In this document: positions 1 to 7,232 of the stretch, in pieces
Layout of the letters: each line of letters begins with the position of its first letter
How positions within the stretch are numbered: the first letter of the stretch is position 1
NCBI GenBank assembly: GCA_014762585.1
Contig: JABURN010000107.1
Span: 1 to 8,301, forward strand
Length of the DNA: 8,301 nt
Source: Methylophaga sp.
GTDB taxonomy: Bacteria; Pseudomonadota; Gammaproteobacteria; Nitrosococcales; Methylophagaceae
Reading direction: 5' to 3'
Made by a program: the position numbers and the translations under genes
Notes under the pieces: generated by a model
Databases searched by the model: none
Seen by the model: the letters and a program-made list of their open reading frames with translations, nothing else
Told to the model about the DNA's origin: nothing

Positions 1-39
1 TGCGAACAGATTATGGAGGGACAGAGAAACCTGCAGTAA
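1..39 (+). CDS. kdsC: 3' end of probable kdsC (KDO-8-phosphate phosphatase), partial
   Basis: The window opens inside a + strand reading frame that encodes CEQIMEGQRNLQ and stops at TAA 37-39. Only these 12 residues are present. They resemble the usual C-terminal helix of KdsC, which follows a conserved GRGAVREVC-type stretch, and kdsC is the normal gene directly before lptC in gammaproteobacteria. KdsC removes the phosphate from KDO-8-phosphate in the cytoplasm to give KDO, the inner-core sugar of LPS. The call rests mostly on gene order because so little protein is visible. The frame of lptC is also open across this stretch, so the two genes may overlap. Confidence 0.45.
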   Translation, partial: CEQIMEGQRNLQ

Positions 40-88
40 CAAACTGAGCGTCATCTTTAGTCTGCCGCTCTATGCCCGACTCGGTCTG

Positions 89-613
89 TTGCTGATTGCC
101 GGCTTCAGCCTGTGGCTCATTTTTCATGACAATAGTCAGCCGCAGCAAGAAGCCAATGAGATTCGTCGCACCAGTGATTACGCAATGACCGACTTCACCA
201 TGACCATCATGGATATCAATGGCGAGCCGGCGCGAGTAATCAAAGGCGAGGAAATGGCGCATTTTCCGCAGGATGATTCCACCGAGATCATCCAGCCGGT
301 GACCCAGTTTCTGAAACCGGGACAGGATACCTGGATAGTGAGCTCCGAACATGGGCACACTCAGGGTGATGCCGAGACAATACTGCTGACCGGAAATGTT
401 ATTATCAGCAATAAGGATGATCCGGCGTTTGAAATGCGTACCGAAAGGCTGACGCTCAACACGCAAGACAACACGGCTTATACGGAACAGCCTGTGACTA
501 TTCATTCACCTCAGGGCGTGACCGATGCTGTTGGTCTGCACGCTGCGCTGGATGATGAGACAATCAACCTGCATTCGAGGGTAAAAGGACAATATGATGC
601 GCCTGATAATTAA
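89..613 (+). CDS. lptC: LptC, LPS export system inner-membrane-anchored periplasmic protein
   Basis: LptC takes LPS from the LptB2FG transporter and passes it to LptA in the periplasm. The protein has one N-terminal membrane segment (around LLLIAGFSLWLIF) and then a periplasmic LptC/OstA-like beta domain. Family-like stretches are SDYAMTDFTMTIMDINGEP, a W-V-S-S-E-H-G segment followed by ILLTGNVII, and the closing VKGQYDAPDN. The coordinates use TTG at 89, the only ATG/GTG/TTG codon in frame between position 2 and the domain. That start would cut into the membrane segment and lose the preceding Arg (LYARLG). The frame is open to the window edge, so the true start is probably further upstream: CTG at 44 or 62, or an overlap with kdsC beyond the edge. 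From TTG it has 174 residues, against roughly 190 for the family. It overlaps lptA by 20 bases. Confidence 0.85.
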   Translation: MLIAGFSLWLIFHDNSQPQQEANEIRRTSDYAMTDFTMTIMDINGEPARVIKGEEMAHFPQDDSTEIIQPVTQFLKPGQDTWIVSSEHGHTQGDAETILLTGNVIISNKDDPAFEMRTERLTLNTQDNTAYTEQPVTIHSPQGVTDAVGLHAALDDETINLHSRVKGQYDAPDN

Positions 614-1421
614 TCTGCTTGCGACTGCGATGCTCATGCCTGGCCTGGCACTGGCATTGCCCAGTGACCGTGAAGAACCGATCAGTATCGAAGCCGACCA
701 CGCCCAGTTGGACGATCGTGAAGGTGTAACGCAGTACAAAGGCGATGCCATCCTGATCCAGGGCACCCTGCGGATCACCGGCGACATCATTACTTTTTTC
801 TACGATGAAAATAAACAGCTGACCAAGGCCGTAGCAGAAGGCAAACGTGCCACCTACCAACAGGTACACAAGCCCGGCGAAAACCCGGTTAAAGCCAAGG
901 CTTTGAAAATGGAATACTACGCCGACCGCCAGAAAATCTATCTGATTGGCGACGGTTATATCTGGCAGAATGGCGATGAATTTACCGGCAACTACATTCA
1001 ATACGATATTGATCGTAATCTCGTCAGCGCCAACTCCAAACCTGTCACGGTAGATGGCGAAACCCAGAAAAAAGGCCGGGTTCATATCATTATCCAACCT
1101 CAGAATACCCGCAAACAGGATCAGTCTGAAGATAAACCTGCGCCTGCAGCTGAGGAATCAGCACCTGCGCCAGCAACAGATGCCGCTGATGATAAACAGA
1201 GCAGCACTGAGGCCGTTGAGCCCAAGTCCTACCCGACCGCAGTCACAACCAGCCGCCTGAATGTGCGTACCGGCCCCGGCACCCAGTACCAGAAACTGGG
1301 TACTTTTGATCAATCGATGGAAGTGATTGTGCTGACCCGTCAGACCAACTGGGCTCAGGTTCGCGGCACCGTTAACGGTGAAGTTGTTATTGGCTGGGTT
1401 AACAGCCGCTACCTGCAATAA
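594..1421 (+). CDS. lptA: LptA, periplasmic LPS bridge protein with C-terminal SH3 domain
   Basis: LptA polymerises or docks between LptC and LptD to carry LPS across the periplasm. A signal peptide covers residues 1-21 (hydrophobic core, GLALA before the likely cut). The OstA/LptA beta-jellyroll domain covers about 28-155, opening with PISIEADHAQLD and including the LIGDGYIWQNGDEFTGNYI stretch typical of the family. Normal LptA is about 175-185 residues. This one has 275. The extra part is a Pro/Ala/acidic linker (about 169-217) and a bacterial SH3 domain (about 218-275) with RLNVRTGPGTQYQKLGTF, NWAQVR and GWVNSRYLQ, the SH3b hallmarks. Two ATGs are possible (594 and 597). AAGGA at 585-589 is better spaced for the second, so the first Met may not be used. 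The reading frame is continuous, so the fusion is not an artefact of my reading. Confidence 0.93.
   Translation: MMRLIINLLATAMLMPGLALALPSDREEPISIEADHAQLDDREGVTQYKGDAILIQGTLRITGDIITFFYDENKQLTKAVAEGKRATYQQVHKPGENPVKAKALKMEYYADRQKIYLIGDGYIWQNGDEFTGNYIQYDIDRNLVSANSKPVTVDGETQKKGRVHIIIQPQNTRKQDQSEDKPAPAAEESAPAPATDAADDKQSSTEAVEPKSYPTAVTTSRLNVRTGPGTQYQKLGTFDQSMEVIVLTRQTNWAQVRGTVNGEVVIGWVNSRYLQ
1098..1418 (+). other. Linker plus SH3b domain appended to LptA
   Basis: This marks the extra part of lptA. The linker (residues about 169-217, nucleotides 1098-1244) is rich in Ala, Pro, Glu, Asp and Ser, as expected of a flexible periplasmic tether. The SH3b domain (nucleotides 1245-1418) has the L-N-V-R-x-G-P-G-T turn, a central hydrophobic strand (MEVIVL) and the terminal GWV-x-x-x-YL strand. 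Bacterial SH3 domains commonly bind peptidoglycan or other envelope components. The binding target here is an inference. Confidence 0.88.
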
Positions 1422-1433
1422 TACTGGCGAAGC

Positions 1434-2159
1434 ATGAGTATTTTATCCGCGCAGCAACTGGCGAAGCGTTACGGTGATCGTCAGGTCGTCAAAGACATTT
1501 CGCTCGATGTCAAAAGTGGTGAGATTGTCGGTTTGCTGGGCCCGAACGGTGCCGGCAAAACCACCAGCTTTTATATGATTGTGGGTCTGATTCCGGTCGA
1601 CCACGGCTTTATTTTCCTGGATCAGTACGATCTGACCGACTACCCGATCCATGACCGGGCCCGCCTCGGTATCGGTTATCTGCCACAGGAAGCGTCTGTC
1701 TTTCGCAAGCTCAGTGTCGAGGACAATCTGTATGCCATCCTCGAAACCCGGGATGAACTGTCAGTTGAGCAGAGAAAAGATTTACTGGAAAGACTGCTGC
1801 AGGATTTCCATATAGACCATATCCGCAAATCCATGGGTATGTCCCTGTCCGGCGGTGAACGGCGACGCGTGGAAATCGCCCGCGCACTGGCGATGGACCC
1901 GCAATTCATTCTGCTTGATGAACCCTTTGCCGGGGTGGACCCGATATCGGTACTGGATATTCAGGGCATCATCAAGGAGCTGGCCGAGCGCGGCATCGGC
2001 ATTCTTATCACTGATCATAATGTGCGTGAGACCCTCAATGTCTGCCAGCGTGCCTATATTTTTAATGAAGGCGAAGTGATCGCACGCGGCACCCCCGAGG
2101 AAATTCTCAAGGACAAAAAAGTCTTGAGCGTCTATCTCGGCCGCGACTTTCGAATGTGA
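1434..2159 (+). CDS. lptB: LptB, ATPase of the LPS export ABC transporter
   Basis: LptB is the cytoplasmic ATPase that, with LptF and LptG, pulls LPS out of the inner membrane and pushes it towards LptC and LptA. All ABC ATPase motifs are present in order: Walker [10 protein letters not shown] (36-44), Q-loop Gln85 in [10 protein letters not shown], signature LSGGE (138-142), Walker B FILLDEP (158-164), D-loop GVDP (167-170) and switch His195 in ITDHNVRET. The DHNVRETL run and the ending YLGRDFRM are typical of LptB. Its 241 residues match the family length. It starts at ATG 1434, 12 bases after lptA, behind only a weak Shine-Dalgarno-like GGCGA, which suggests translation coupled to lptA. 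Genes for LptF, LptG, LptD and LptE are not in this window, which is usual since they lie elsewhere. Confidence 0.97.
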   Translation: MSILSAQQLAKRYGDRQVVKDISLDVKSGEIVGLLGPNGAGKTTSFYMIVGLIPVDHGFIFLDQYDLTDYPIHDRARLGIGYLPQEASVFRKLSVEDNLYAILETRDELSVEQRKDLLERLLQDFHIDHIRKSMGMSLSGGERRRVEIARALAMDPQFILLDEPFAGVDPISVLDIQGIIKELAERGIGILITDHNVRETLNVCQRAYIFNEGEVIARGTPEEILKDKKVLSVYLGRDFRM

Positions 2160-2222
2160 TGAAGCTGGCGTTGTGAACAGGGCTTCAGCTAAGATGCTAA
2201 CTCACCTGATGCGCGGCCAGAT
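2160..2222 (+). promoter_or_regulatory. Gap between lptB and sensor kinase; possible weak promoter
   Basis: This 63-base gap has a TTGTGA element at 2171-2176 and a TAAGAT at 2190-2195, but their 13-base spacing is too short for a good sigma-70 promoter. A 6-bp inverted repeat (TGAAGC 2160-2165, GCTTCA 2182-2187) has no following T-run, so it is not a convincing terminator. The kinase ATG at 2223 has no clear Shine-Dalgarno sequence. Whether the kinase is read from the lpt operon or from its own promoter cannot be told. Confidence 0.2.
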
Positions 2223-4910
2223 ATGAGTTTACGATACCTATTTAACCTCTTTTTGCTGCTGATTATGAGCCCGGTTCATGCCGCGCTGGCAGATGAGCAG
2301 GGATACCACGAAGTCACTATCCAGTTGCACTGGCAGCACCAGTTCCAGTTTGCCGGTATTTACGCAGCCAAAGAGAAAGGTTTCTTTCAGCAGGCCGGTC
2401 TCAATGTCGATATTCAGACTGGGTTCACTCACCCCTATGATGAAGTGGAAAGCGGTGAAGCGGAGTTCGGTCTGTCCGGTACCGGCATCGTAGTCGAGTA
2501 CCTTAAGGGAAGACAGCTGGTCGCGCTGGGTGCGACATTTCAGAACAGCCCTTATGTCTGGCTGGTAAGAGCGGATTCCGGCATCTATTCAGCACAGGAC
2601 TTTATCGGTAAAACCGTGACCCGACAGTCTTACGCCGATGATCTGGCAGCGATTTTTCTTAAAGAGGATATCGATATCAGCCAGATAAACTTTGTGCCCC
2701 CCAAAGCGACTGATATCGACGACCTGATTGATGGCCGGGTCGATGCCCTGACCGCCTATATCTCCAACGAGCCCTTCAAACTGGCACAGAAACAGGTGCC
2801 GTACCGGACCATCGCGCCCAAGGATTACGGCATCAGCTTTTACAGCGATATTCTGTTCACCTCGCAGCGTTATCTTGAGAGTCATCCTGAGCAGGTCAAA
2901 GCTTTTCGCGAGGCGGTCTATCAGGGATGGCGCTATGCCGCTGAGCATCCCCAGGAAATCATTGAACTTATTCTCGACAAATACAATACCCAGAACAAAA
3001 GCCGCACTCATCTGCAGTTTGAAGCTGACCAGTTAATCAAGCTCAGCCTCTACCCCACCGTGGAGTTCGGTCACATGACTCAGAGCCGCTGGGAACAGAT
3101 CGCTGAGATTTATCAGGATCTGGGCCTGTATGATTCTGTCGGGGATCTGGATGCGTTTCTTTACCGGGAATCCGGAGAGCAGGACTGGCCATATCTGCTG
3201 AGTCTCATCTTCATTGGCCTCGTTTTACTGACAGTCATCAGCCTGCTGCTGAAAAGACATCATGACAAACGCCTGCACAACACCATCAATGAACATACTG
3301 AGGCCTTAAAACAGGAACTCATCAAGCGTGAGGAACTGGAAGCCGCAGCGCGACATGAAAGTCTGCGACTACAGACTTTGCTGGATAACACCATCGACAG
3401 CGTGATTACCATCAACCATCACGGCATAATCGAAAACTATAACAAAGCCTCCATTGCGCTCTATGGTTATCAGCCGGAAGAAGTCATCGGTCAGAACATC
3501 ACCATGCTGATGCCCGCCAGCTACCGTGACCTGCACAAGCTGGGCATGTCACGTTTTCTTTCCACCGAACAGAGCCGGATTCTGGGTAAACCGGTTGAAG
3601 TGGAGGCGCAGCATAAAAGTGGCAAAATCTTTCCTATCGAACTGACAATCAGTGATTTTCAGTGGGAAGGCGAATACATGTTTACCGGCATCGCCCGTGA
3701 TATCACCAAACAGAAAGCCGAACATCAGGCTTTGGTTGAAGCCCGGCAAACTGCAGAAAGAGCCAATAATGCCAAGTCCGAGTTTTTGTCGGCGATGAGC
3801 CATGAACTGCGAACCCCGCTCAATGGCATACTCGGCTTTGCCCAGTTACTGTTGAGCGATAAGGAGCAGAGCTTAACTAAACCGCAAATCAAGAGCGTGC
3901 GTCAGATCATATATAGCGGTGAGCATTTACTGACTTTGATCAACGATGTGCTGGAATTATCCAAAATCGAAGCCGGCAACATTAAAACATCCAGTGACAA
4001 CGTTCATCTCTCCAGCGTCTTTGATGAGTGTCTGCCGATGCTGCAGACACTGGCCAAACAATACGATGTGCATGTCGATATTCTGGATAATAACGATTGC
4101 GTCGTCGTTGCCGACTTCACCAAACTCAAGCAGGTATTTATTAATCTCGTCACCAATGCCATCAAATACAATAAAGCGGGTGGCAAAGTACTGATCAGCA
4201 GCAGTGTGCAGACCCACAACAGCACCCTCAAGCTCACCATTACGGATACCGGTCAGGGTATTGCTGCAGACAGGCAGGCACAGGTTTTCACTGCTTTTGA
4301 ACGACTCGGCCAGGAGTACGCCAATATTGAAGGCAGCGGTGTCGGTCTCAGCGTCAGTAAGCGACTGATTGAAGCCATGGGTGGCAGTATCGATTTTGCC
4401 AGCACCGAAGGTCAGGGCAGCAGTTTCTGGATTGAACTGCCGCTATCGACTCAACAGGAAAATGTGCTGCCAGTGCCCCCCCGTCTGCTTGGTTCGGCAG
4501 CTGATACCGCACTGCTTGAGCGGCGTGGTGACAGCGAGCGGAGCAAGCAGCGTCGCCATGTGCTCTATATCGAGGATAACCCGGCTAATATCCGTCTGAT
4601 TGAGGTGTTTTTCTCGCGATATGAACATATTTGCCTGCATACCTGCGAAAGTGCCGAAGCCGGGCTTGAGCTGCTGAAGACCATGATTCCGGATGTGATC
4701 CTGCTGGATATCAATCTGCCGGGGATGAGCGGTATCGAGCTGAGCCGGATGATGCAGGAAAATCCTGATTTCGCTGAGATTCCGATCATTGCGCTGACCG
4801 CTGCCGCAATGCAGGAAAATATTGATGCTGCCGAGGGACTGTTTAAGGCTTATATCACCAAGCCAGTCGATTTCGGCCTGCTGACCCGGAGCTTACAGGC
4901 TTATCTTTAG
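2223..4910 (+). CDS. Hybrid sensor histidine kinase with periplasmic NMT1/THI5-like binding domain, PAS and receiver
   Basis: This is a membrane sensor kinase of 895 residues. A signal peptide or first membrane segment (about 1-22) precedes a periplasmic NMT1/THI5-like (SsuA-type) solute-binding domain (about 28-315), which carries LHWQHQFQFAGIYAAKEKGF. A membrane span (about 323-343) and a short helical linker lead to a PAS domain (about 380-497). The HisKA domain has phospho-acceptor His527 in SHELRTPLNG. The HATPase has its N-box at NLVTNAIKYN (641-650), G1 DTGQGI (675-680) and G2 GSGVGLS (704-710). The receiver (about 778-895) has acidic Glu784/Asp785, phospho-acceptor Asp829, Thr859 and Lys880. 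All key kinase and receiver residues are present, so it should be active. Relatives of the binding domain bind thiamine-pyrimidine precursors, sulfonates or nitrate, so the ligand is unknown. It has no DNA-binding output domain, and no Hpt or separate regulator lies nearby. Confidence 0.93.
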   Translation: MSLRYLFNLFLLLIMSPVHAALADEQGYHEVTIQLHWQHQFQFAGIYAAKEKGFFQQAGLNVDIQTGFTHPYDEVESGEAEFGLSGTGIVVEYLKGRQLVALGATFQNSPYVWLVRADSGIYSAQDFIGKTVTRQSYADDLAAIFLKEDIDISQINFVPPKATDIDDLIDGRVDALTAYISNEPFKLAQKQVPYRTIAPKDYGISFYSDILFTSQRYLESHPEQVKAFREAVYQGWRYAAEHPQEIIELILDKYNTQNKSRTHLQFEADQLIKLSLYPTVEFGHMTQSRWEQIAEIYQDLGLYDSVGDLDAFLYRESGEQDWPYLLSLIFIGLVLLTVISLLLKRHHDKRLHNTINEHTEALKQELIKREELEAAARHESLRLQTLLDNTIDSVITINHHGIIENYNKASIALYGYQPEEVIGQNITMLMPASYRDLHKLGMSRFLSTEQSRILGKPVEVEAQHKSGKIFPIELTISDFQWEGEYMFTGIARDITKQKAEHQALVEARQTAERANNAKSEFLSAMSHELRTPLNGILGFAQLLLSDKEQSLTKPQIKSVRQIIYSGEHLLTLINDVLELSKIEAGNIKTSSDNVHLSSVFDECLPMLQTLAKQYDVHVDILDNNDCVVVADFTKLKQVFINLVTNAIKYNKAGGKVLISSSVQTHNSTLKLTITDTGQGIAADRQAQVFTAFERLGQEYANIEGSGVGLSVSKRLIEAMGGSIDFASTEGQGSSFWIELPLSTQQENVLPVPPRLLGSAADTALLERRGDSERSKQRRHVLYIEDNPANIRLIEVFFSRYEHICLHTCESAEAGLELLKTMIPDVILLDINLPGMSGIELSRMMQENPDFAEIPIIALTAAAMQENIDAAEGLFKAYITKPVDFGLLTRSLQAYL
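3360..3713 (+). other. FixL-like PAS domain within the sensor kinase
   Basis: The PAS domain (residues about 380-497 of the kinase) contains LMPASYRDLHKLGMSRFL and ends FTGIARDITKQK. Aligned by eye with FixL, His438 falls on the haem-ligand His (His200 in Bradyrhizobium FixL), Arg444 on Arg206 and Ile453 on Ile215. The oxygen-contacting Arg220 is replaced by Val458. Many PAS domains of this subfamily keep the His without binding haem, so a cofactor is only possible. Confidence 0.6.
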
Positions 4911-5734
4911 GGCCCATCCTGTGGGAAAAACAGCCGGGGCTCCACCCTTTCATCATTGAGACTGACACCAAAATGCAGATGCGGCCCGGTGACCCGGCCG
5001 GTCGCGCCCACCAGGCCGATAACTTCACCCTGTTTGACCTGCTGACCATCTTTGACATCAATCCGGCTTAAGTGACAAAACATCGTGACCAGACCCTGGC
5101 CATGATCGATAAACACGGTATTGCCGTTAAAGAAATAATCACCGGTACCCCGGATAATTCCGGCGGCTGGCGCCTGAATCGGCGTGCCGGTGGCAGCAGC
5201 GATATCCATACCGCTATGCGGTTTTCTGGGCTCACCATTGAATACGCGGCGGCGTCCGAACAGGCCACTGACTTCGCCTTTCAGCGGCCAGATAAAATTG
5301 AACGGCACCTCATTGTTCTCAGTCCAGTGCTGCAGGGCCGCATCAATGCGGGCGCTCTCGCGGTTAATTCGTTCCATATCGTATTGATTTGGATTGACTT
5401 TGCGCTTGTCCTTAATCGTAATGTGCTGGGTCGGGTACTGCTTGTCCTCAATCGTGAACAGCAAGGTTTTGTCCTTGCCGTTCTGACTGACTGAAATTTG
5501 ATGCGTGCCGGGTTTGGCTTCCAGCGGCACACCGATCACCGCCTGCCAGAGCCCGTTTTCAGCCGCCACCAGTACCGGTTTATTCTCAAATCGCACTTCG
5601 GGCTGCGTGGTTGCTGCCGGCGCCAGCGGTAAAATCACCACCCCGCCCGGTACGGCTGATTCCTGAGGCAAAGCGACTGCCAGCAGCGGCAGGCAAAGGC
5701 TCAATAACAGTAGAATTTTACTGTTTCCTGGCAC
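4907..5734 (-). CDS. M23 family peptidoglycan metallopeptidase, exported
   Basis: This is a probable periplasmic peptidoglycan endopeptidase (LytM/M23 type). A signal peptide covers about 1-21 (hydrophobic core, cut near AVA before LPQES). An N-terminal beta domain like those preceding M23 domains spans about 25-95, and the M23 domain about 146-268. The zinc ligands are His173 and Asp177 (HSGMD) and His254 (HLH). His221 (FCHLSR) and His252 complete the active site. All are present, so it should be a working enzyme, unlike the degenerate LytM domains of EnvC or NlpD. Its 275 residues make a complete protein. The start is GTG at 5734, placed by GAGG at 5744-5741 six bases upstream. It overlaps the end of xseA by 17 bases, so it is probably translated by coupling. 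Its stop overlaps the kinase stop by four bases. The substrate bond cannot be told from sequence. Confidence 0.9.
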   Translation of the reverse strand: MPGNSKILLLLSLCLPLLAVALPQESAVPGGVVILPLAPAATTQPEVRFENKPVLVAAENGLWQAVIGVPLEAKPGTHQISVSQNGKDKTLLFTIEDKQYPTQHITIKDKRKVNPNQYDMERINRESARIDAALQHWTENNEVPFNFIWPLKGEVSGLFGRRRVFNGEPRKPHSGMDIAAATGTPIQAPAAGIIRGTGDYFFNGNTVFIDHGQGLVTMFCHLSRIDVKDGQQVKQGEVIGLVGATGRVTGPHLHFGVSLNDERVEPRLFFPQDGP

Positions 5735-7232
5735 CTTTCACCTCGCAGTCTATCTCGCCCTGATGCAGCTTGATCCGTAGCCCGTCGCCCGGTTTGACCT
5801 GCTCACTGCGGGTAATGACTTCCTCACTGGCGGCAAAGCGGGTAATACTGTAACCCCGTTCCAGTGTGTTAAGCGGACTCACCGCCGCCAGGGTCCGCAT
5901 ATGTTGTGTCAGCATGGCTTCAGCTGAAGTCAACTGCGCTCTGATCAATTTATCGAGCTGGTGCTTGAGCCCGAAGACATGCTGCTCCTGTGCCGCCACC
6001 TGCTGTAATGGCAGCTGCCGCCTGAGCCTGGACTGCAAGGTGCTAACCCACTGTTCAGCCTGTTTTTGCTGTGCTCTAAACGCTGTCTGCAGTCGATGTA
6101 ACAGATTATTAAGCCGGGCATGCTGACTATCTATCTGGGCCTGCGGATGTTTCAGTCTGGCCGCGAGATAATCGACCCGTTGCGCGCGGTTCTGCTGCTG
6201 CCGCAACCAGGCCACATCCAGCATACGTTTGAATTGATTCAAACTCTGAGTTTGCTGGCGAATCTGCAAATCCGGTCTCGGCAGACGCCGCTGCAGATGC
6301 AGCAAATGTCTCTGCTCCCCGGACAACCATTGCTGGGTACGGGAAGTGAGTCGCTGCATCAGGTTGTTCACGGTTGCCAGTAATTGCTTGGCGTCAGGTA
6401 CCGCCATTTCTGCCGCGGCTGATGGCGTGGGTGCACGTACATCGGCCACAAAATCAGCGATGGTAAAGTCGACCTCATGTCCCACTGCGGAGATAACCGG
6501 CAATTCACAATCATAAATCGAGCGTGCCAGCTGTTCGTCGTTGAAACTCCACAGATCTTCCAGCGAACCACCACCGCGACTGATGATCAGCAGATCACAG
6601 TCTTTGCGGCTATCAGCCAGTTTGACCGCCTCCACCAGTTGCCTTGCCGACGTCTCGCCCTGCACAGCGACCGGATAAAGAATTACATCCACCGCCGGGA
6701 AGCGGCGTTTGAGCACGCTGAGAATATCGTGAACAGCAGCGCCATCCGGCGAGGAAATAATACCGATGGTGGCGGGCATGGCCGGAAGCGGCTTTTTGTG
6801 TGCTTCATCGAACAGGCCTTCCTGTCCCAGCCTCTGTTTCAGCGCCTCATAAGCACGCTGCAAAGCGCCGCTGCCGGCCTCTTCCATGTGCTCAACCACC
6901 AGTTGGAATTCACCGCGGCCCTCATACAGCGTGACACGTACCCGTAACAAAACCTGCATACCATTTTCAGGGGTGAAGCGCAGTTGCCGGTTTCGATTAC
7001 GGAACATCGCGCAGCGAACCTGCGCAACTTCGTCTTTCAGTGTGAAATAGATGTGCCCCGAGCCGGGCATGGCCAGATTGGATATCTCGCCTTCGACCCA
7101 AATGAGAGGAAAAGAGCCTTCCAGCAGCACACGGGCTTCGCGCACGATCCGCGAGACTGGATAAACCTCTCTGACGGCCCGGTTAGCCAGTGAGCCTCGT
7201 TGATCGGATGTATTTTGTGATGCCATTGGCAC
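5718..7232 (-). CDS. xseA: Exodeoxyribonuclease VII large subunit
   Basis: XseA is the catalytic large subunit of ExoVII, which with the small subunit XseB degrades single-stranded DNA from both ends. An N-terminal OB-fold (about 22-120, with WVEGEISNLAMPGSGHIYFTLKD) precedes the catalytic and coiled-coil region (about 145-460). Motifs include SSPDGAAVHDIL, SRGGGSLEDLWSFND (218-232), SAVGHEVDFTIADFVAD and RAPTPSAAAE, then LNTLERGYSI near the end. Asp169, Arg219, His252 and Asp255 align with E. coli residues Asp155, Arg205, His238 and Asp241, proposed to be catalytic. At 504 residues it is longer than E. coli XseA (about 456), with a long Gln/Arg/Leu-rich helical part (about 285-445). GTG at 7232 is preferred over ATG 7226 because AGGA sits six bases before it. 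xseB is not in the window. The M23 gene follows in the same operon. Confidence 0.96.
   Translation of the reverse strand: MPMASQNTSDQRGSLANRAVREVYPVSRIVREARVLLEGSFPLIWVEGEISNLAMPGSGHIYFTLKDEVAQVRCAMFRNRNRQLRFTPENGMQVLLRVRVTLYEGRGEFQLVVEHMEEAGSGALQRAYEALKQRLGQEGLFDEAHKKPLPAMPATIGIISSPDGAAVHDILSVLKRRFPAVDVILYPVAVQGETSARQLVEAVKLADSRKDCDLLIISRGGGSLEDLWSFNDEQLARSIYDCELPVISAVGHEVDFTIADFVADVRAPTPSAAAEMAVPDAKQLLATVNNLMQRLTSRTQQWLSGEQRHLLHLQRRLPRPDLQIRQQTQSLNQFKRMLDVAWLRQQQNRAQRVDYLAARLKHPQAQIDSQHARLNNLLHRLQTAFRAQQKQAEQWVSTLQSRLRRQLPLQQVAAQEQHVFGLKHQLDKLIRAQLTSAEAMLTQHMRTLAAVSPLNTLERGYSITRFAASEEVITRSEQVKPGDGLRIKLHQGEIDCEVKGARKQ
5735..5744 (-). promoter_or_regulatory. Ribosome binding site deciding the GTG start of the M23 gene
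   Basis: GAGGTG on the minus strand (5744-5739) lies inside the last codons of xseA. Its GAGG core is six bases before GTG 5734-5732. It supports GTG as the start and coupling to xseA translation. Confidence 0.6.

Noticed and set aside
564..1097. Open frame of 177 codons on the minus strand opposite lptA.
   Set aside because: It lies antisense to the LptA domain, has no ribosome binding site I could identify and no family resemblance.
2160..2187. Inverted repeat TGAAGC/GCTTCA after lptB as a terminator.
   Set aside because: The stem is only 6 bp, the loop is 16 bases and no T-run follows.
5072..5494. Open frame of 140 codons on the + strand opposite the M23 gene.
   Set aside because: The minus-strand M23 protein has intact catalytic motifs there. 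The + strand product looks like no known protein.
5687..5734. Lipoprotein signal at Cys14 of the M23 protein.
   Set aside because: The residues before the Cys (LSLC) lack the small residue expected at -1 of a lipobox. An ordinary signal peptide cut after AVA fits better.
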